Source of the DNA: an uncultured Lachnospiraceae bacterium
Lineage (GTDB): Bacteria > Bacillota > Clostridia > Lachnospirales > Lachnospiraceae
Assembly (NCBI GenBank): GCA_905193085.1
Contig: CAJJNI010000085.1
Coordinates: 1-9,315 of the forward strand
Length of the DNA: 9,315 nt
Reading direction: 5' to 3'
The position numbers and the translations under genes were made by a program. Within the stretch, counting starts at the first letter, position 1; every line of letters starts with the position of its first letter. This document shows, one piece after another, positions 6,368 through 9,315 of the stretch. The notes under the pieces are model-generated. The model did no database searches. It was not told the DNA's origin and saw only the letters and a program-made list of their open reading frames with translations.

Positions 6368-7864
6368 TTGAAACTGAGAACAAGATTGATTATTTCGTTT
6401 CTTGCTCTTACTATAATTCCTATATCTATTATAATTGCTACATTTGGTATGTTTACATATATTCAGAAGCAGGAGATACAGCATTATTACGGTATAGAAC
6501 TTGAGGGATACGAAAGTCTTTCAAATTCATCAAGAATATTGACGAAACTTACATCAGATGTATATGAGACACTGGTAAATGCGGCACAGAATGATGTAGG
6601 AAGTTTTGCTTATGAACCATTTTTAAATTCCACTAATGCAGAATTACAGAAACAGAGTTCTTATCTGATTGTCCGCAGAGATGACAAGATTCTTTACAAT
6701 GGCTCAAAAAGGGATAATGTATATCTTACTTATATTTTACCGGCATTTGGAGATAATTTTACCCAAAAAGATGGAAGTCAGTATCTTGCAAGTGAAAATG
6801 TGCTTGTTAAAGCTGTAGATTTTTATTTTGAAGATGGCGCAAATGGCAGCGCATTTATAATAACAGATGTAGACCAGATGATACCACAGCTTCAGAAACT
6901 ATATATAAGAATGGTTGTTGCCATAGTTATTATAATTCTGCTGACAGCGGCAATATTTGTAATATGGACATACCGTTCACTTGTAAGTCCGATAAATGAT
7001 TTGCAGAAGGCAGTACATAATATACAGGAAGGTAATCTTGAATTTAAAATAGAAGATGTCAAGGGAAGCAAAGAGTTTGTAATGCTCAGTCGTGATTTTG
7101 AAAACATGAGAGAGCAGTTAAAGACTTCCCAGGAAGAAAAACAGAAATATGACGAGGAAAGCAGAGAACTTATCGGAAATATTTCGCATGATTTAAAGAC
7201 CCCTATGACATCAATAAAGGGCTATATCGAAGGTATAAGAGATGGTGTTGCGGATACACCCGAGAAGATGGAACGATATATGACTACAATTTACAATAAG
7301 GCAATGGAGATGGACCGCCTTGTAACCGAGTTAAATATTTATTCCAGAATTGAGACAAATCAGATACCATACAATTTCATTAAGATGAATATTTCAGATT
7401 ATTTTGATGATTGTGTTGAAGATCTGGTAATTGATATGAAAGAAAAAAATATTGACCTCAATTATTTTGACCACACATCAGGCAATCTGATTGTTAAGGC
7501 AGACCCCGAGCAGATTGCAAGGGTTGTCAATAATATAGTTGGTAATTCTGCAAAATATATGGATAAAGATTATGGAACAATCAATATTCATCTGAAGAAA
7601 CAGAAAGATGAAGTTGTAGTCATTATTGAAGATAATGGACAGGGTATAGCAAAGAAAGATCTTCCGATGGTTTTTGAGCGTTTTTACAGGGCAGATGCTT
7701 CGCGTAACTCAAAACAGGGTGGAAGTGGAATTGGTTTATCAATAGTTAAGAAGATAATAACTGACCATGGCGGTAAAATATGGGTCGAGAGTGAAGAAAA
7801 AAAAGGAACAACAATGTATTTCAGTTTAAAATGCTGTAAGGAGGACGAAAAGACTGATGAGTAA
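6368..7864 (+). CDS. Sensor histidine kinase (HAMP, HisKA, HATPase)
   Basis: This 498-residue protein has a classical sensor kinase layout. Transmembrane helix 1 is at ~8-29 after a basic MKLRTR start. A ~150-residue extracytoplasmic sensor region of unrecognised fold follows, then transmembrane helix 2 (~182-204) and a HAMP linker (~205-255). The HisKA domain carries NISHDLKTPM with phospho-acceptor His274. The HATPase domain has an N box at Asn393 (NIVGNSAKYM), an EDNGQGI G1 box, an FERFYRAD F box and a GSGIGLSIVKK G2 box. All catalytic motifs look intact. TTG 6368 is the preferred start because AGAGGAG (6353-6359) lies 8 nt upstream. An upstream in-frame GTG (6260) would make the coding region run through a terminator. 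The 3' end overlaps the response regulator gene by 8 bp, so the two are translationally coupled and form a cognate pair. The signal is unknown. Confidence 0.94.
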   Translation: MKLRTRLIISFLALTIIPISIIIATFGMFTYIQKQEIQHYYGIELEGYESLSNSSRILTKLTSDVYETLVNAAQNDVGSFAYEPFLNSTNAELQKQSSYLIVRRDDKILYNGSKRDNVYLTYILPAFGDNFTQKDGSQYLASENVLVKAVDFYFEDGANGSAFIITDVDQMIPQLQKLYIRMVVAIVIIILLTAAIFVIWTYRSLVSPINDLQKAVHNIQEGNLEFKIEDVKGSKEFVMLSRDFENMREQLKTSQEEKQKYDEESRELIGNISHDLKTPMTSIKGYIEGIRDGVADTPEKMERYMTTIYNKAMEMDRLVTELNIYSRIETNQIPYNFIKMNISDYFDDCVEDLVIDMKEKNIDLNYFDHTSGNLIVKADPEQIARVVNNIVGNSAKYMDKDYGTINIHLKKQKDEVVVIIEDNGQGIAKKDLPMVFERFYRADASRNSKQGGSGIGLSIVKKIITDHGGKIWVESEEKKGTTMYFSLKCCKEDEKTDE

Positions 7865-8546
7865 AATATTAATAGTAGAAGATGAAGTGGCAATTGCAGA
7901 TTTGGAGAAGGATTATTTAGAGCTTAGCGGATTCGAGGTTATGCTTGAATACACAGGTGATGCAGGGTTAAAGAGAGCACTTGAAGAGGATATAGATTTA
8001 CTTATTCTTGATATTATGCTTCCTAATATGGACGGATTTGATATATGTAAAGAAGTCCGCCAGAAAAAAGATATCCCGATTATTATGGTATCTGCAAAGA
8101 AAGAAGATATTTCAAAGATAAGAGGACTTGGATTTGGCGCAGATGATTATATGACAAAACCATTCAGCCCGAGTGAACTTGTTGCACGTGTTAAAGCACA
8201 TTTAGAGCGTTACCAGAGACTTGTCGGAAGTGCAAGAAAAATTAATGATGTAATTGAAATTCGCGGACTTAAAATCGATAAAACTGCAAGGAGAGTATAT
8301 GTTGACGGTGAAGAGAAAGCATTTACTACAAAAGAGTTTGATTTACTTACATTCCTTGCTGAAAACCCAAACAGAGTATACAAAAAAGATGAACTTTTCA
8401 GGGAAATCTGGGATTTGGAATCAGTTGGTGATATAGCAACAGTAACAGTTCACATTAAGAAAATTCGTGAAAAAATCGAAAAAAATACATCAAAACCGGA
8501 ATATATCGAGACTATATGGGGCGTAGGTTACAGATTCCATATGTAG
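7857..8546 (+). CDS. OmpR/PhoB-family DNA-binding response regulator
   Basis: This 229-residue protein is typical in length for the family. The receiver domain (1-~118) carries the acidic pocket Glu8/Asp9, phospho-acceptor Asp52 in ILDIMLPNMDG, Ser79 and Lys101 in TKPF. A short linker leads to a winged-helix DNA-binding domain (~130-228). That domain has the expected FTTKEFDLLTFLAENP, VTVHIKKIREKIE recognition-helix region and WGVGYRF wing. It should be phosphorylated by the kinase encoded just upstream and bind direct-repeat sites to control transcription. Its targets are not known. The start ATG overlaps the kinase stop by 8 bp, with AAGGAGG (7838-7844) 12 nt upstream inside the kinase gene. 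No terminator follows before the amidase gene, so readthrough into it is possible. Confidence 0.95.
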   Translation: MSKILIVEDEVAIADLEKDYLELSGFEVMLEYTGDAGLKRALEEDIDLLILDIMLPNMDGFDICKEVRQKKDIPIIMVSAKKEDISKIRGLGFGADDYMTKPFSPSELVARVKAHLERYQRLVGSARKINDVIEIRGLKIDKTARRVYVDGEEKAFTTKEFDLLTFLAENPNRVYKKDELFREIWDLESVGDIATVTVHIKKIREKIEKNTSKPEYIETIWGVGYRFHM

Positions 8547-8562
8547 AAGAAATTATCTCAAA

Positions 8563-8591
8563 TCATAATCATTTTAAAATGTGCATACATT
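8563..8591 (+). promoter_or_regulatory. Putative sporulation sigma-E promoter of the amidase gene
   Basis: TCATAAT (8563-8569) is followed after 14 bp by CATACATT (8584-8591). This agrees with the Bacillus/Clostridium sigma-E pattern as I know it, roughly KMATATT, 14 bp, then CATACANT: six of seven in the -35 and all specified bases in the -10. Initiation would fall near 8598, about 23 nt before TTG 8621. I see no comparably good sigma-A promoter in this gap. Confidence 0.5.
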
Positions 8592-8611
8592 TATTTAAAA
8601 TTAAATAAATG
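8588..8611. repeat. Perfect 24-bp AT-rich palindrome before the amidase gene
   Basis: CATTTATTTAA (8588-8598) and TTAAATAAATG (8601-8611) are exact inverted copies separated by AA. There is no downstream T-run and the stem has only two G-C pairs, so it is unlikely to be a terminator. It covers the expected transcription start of the putative sigma-E promoter and ends 9 bp before the start codon. It could be an operator or a 5' messenger hairpin. Confidence 0.5.
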
Positions 8612-8620
8612 GTGTAGAAT

Positions 8621-9307
8621 TTGAGAAGAAAAAAAATAGAGCTTTTTATGTCAGTCCTTATTATACTGATGGCAATACTTTTCTCAAGTGTTGGTGTCCG
8701 TGTTGTTGATGGCAGGAAAGTCCAGAAGAAAAAACAGACAATTGTAATAGACAGCGGACATGGCGGTATTGATTCCGGGAAAGTTTCAGTGCTTGGTGAC
8801 TATGAAAAAGACATAAATCTTTCCATAGCAAAAAGACTTGAAAAAATTTTGAAAAAAGCAGGATACAATGTCGTTATGACGAGAAAATCAGATGAAGGAT
8901 TATATTCAGAAAGCAGCACAGGGAAAAAATCAGAAGATATGCGTAAGAGATGTGCAATAATTGATTCATCTGATGCAGTTGCAGCAATAAGTATTCATCA
9001 GAACAGTTACCACGAAGAAAATGTAAAAGGAGCGCAGGTATTCTTTTACAAAAATTCAGAAGATGGAAAACAGCTTGCAGAATGCTTACAAGAGTCATTG
9101 GTTAATGAGTTAGATAAGACTAATATAAGACAGGCAAAAAGTAATGACAGTTATTATATTTTAAGAAAAACACAGACACCTACGGTTATTGTAGAATGCG
9201 CTTTCTTGTCAAATTATGAAGAAGCGGCGTTAATAATCGAGGAAGATTACCAGAATAAAGTTGCAAAAGCAATTTTGAGCGGTCTTAAAAATTATTTGGA
9301 GCAATAA
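8621..9307 (+). CDS. cwlD: N-acetylmuramoyl-L-alanine amidase, CwlD-like (Amidase_3), membrane anchored
   Basis: This 228-residue protein has a basic N-terminus (MRRKK), one hydrophobic segment (~8-26) acting as signal anchor, and a catalytic domain from ~40 to the end. The zinc-amidase motifs are all present: His47 in DSGHGGIDSG, Glu62 in YEKDINLS, His126 in ISIHQNS and catalytic Glu192 in IVECAFLS. It should cleave the bond between N-acetylmuramic acid and L-alanine outside the membrane. The size, single anchor and lack of any wall-binding repeats match CwlD (about 237 residues in Bacillus subtilis), which removes stem peptides during muramic-delta-lactam formation in spore cortex. A vegetative amidase of the same family remains possible. 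The start is TTG 8621, with only a weak GGTG (8611-8614) upstream. ATG 8648 would shorten the basic N-terminus. The gene follows the response regulator by 74 bp with no terminator between. It is complete, ending 8 bp before the window edge. Confidence 0.85.
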   Translation: MRRKKIELFMSVLIILMAILFSSVGVRVVDGRKVQKKKQTIVIDSGHGGIDSGKVSVLGDYEKDINLSIAKRLEKILKKAGYNVVMTRKSDEGLYSESSTGKKSEDMRKRCAIIDSSDAVAAISIHQNSYHEENVKGAQVFFYKNSEDGKQLAECLQESLVNELDKTNIRQAKSNDSYYILRKTQTPTVIVECAFLSNYEEAALIIEEDYQNKVAKAILSGLKNYLEQ

Positions 9308-9315
9308 ATAAAATG

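Noticed and set aside
1..9315. A defence system, CRISPR array, toxin-antitoxin pair, prophage or insertion sequence
   Set aside because: No repeat-spacer pattern, transposase, integrase, nuclease or toxin-like gene is visible. All long frames belong to recognised housekeeping, transport or signalling families.

Overview
The window looks like chromosomal DNA from a low-GC, Gram-positive anaerobe of the Clostridia, most likely a Lachnospiraceae-type gut bacterium. The grounds are AT-rich DNA with A/T-ending codons, strong AGGAGG-type ribosome binding sites, frequent TTG starts, a Firmicutes-type small alarmone synthetase and a CwlD-like amidase. The taxonomic call is inference. I see no rRNA, tRNA, CRISPR array, insertion sequence or phage gene.

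Layout, left to right. (1) 1-378: the 3' part of a small (p)ppGpp synthetase, cut by the window edge. (2) 466-2274: a membrane hybrid histidine kinase with a C-terminal receiver. (3) A convergent hairpin terminator at 2330-2374 separates it from a minus-strand AlsT/AgcS-type sodium:amino-acid symporter (2393-3931). (4) A 170-bp divergent promoter region with an inverted repeat lies between the symporter and a plus-strand AEC-family permease (4102-5052). (5) 5160-6254: a Gfo/Idh/MocA-family oxidoreductase with a strong Shine-Dalgarno that a 12-bp upstream stem could mask. It ends at a clear intrinsic terminator (6283-6314). (6) 6368-8546: an overlapping sensor kinase and OmpR-family response regulator pair. 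Their best promoter overlaps the preceding terminator. (7) 8621-9307: a membrane-anchored N-acetylmuramoyl-L-alanine amidase resembling CwlD. It is preceded by a sequence that fits the sporulation sigma-E promoter consensus and by a 24-bp AT-rich palindrome.

The genes fall into three themes: nutrient and stress signalling (alarmone synthetase, two kinases, one regulator), small-molecule uptake and metabolism (symporter, AEC permease, oxidoreductase), and envelope or spore remodelling (CwlD-like amidase). They do not form one operon. The only tight coupling is the 8-bp overlap of the second kinase with its regulator. No gene cluster is obviously an undescribed system. The most interesting signals are regulatory: the putative sigma-E promoter before cwlD, the structured leader of the oxidoreductase gene, and the promoter embedded in a terminator. 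The oxidoreductase also has substitutions at two catalytic motif positions.
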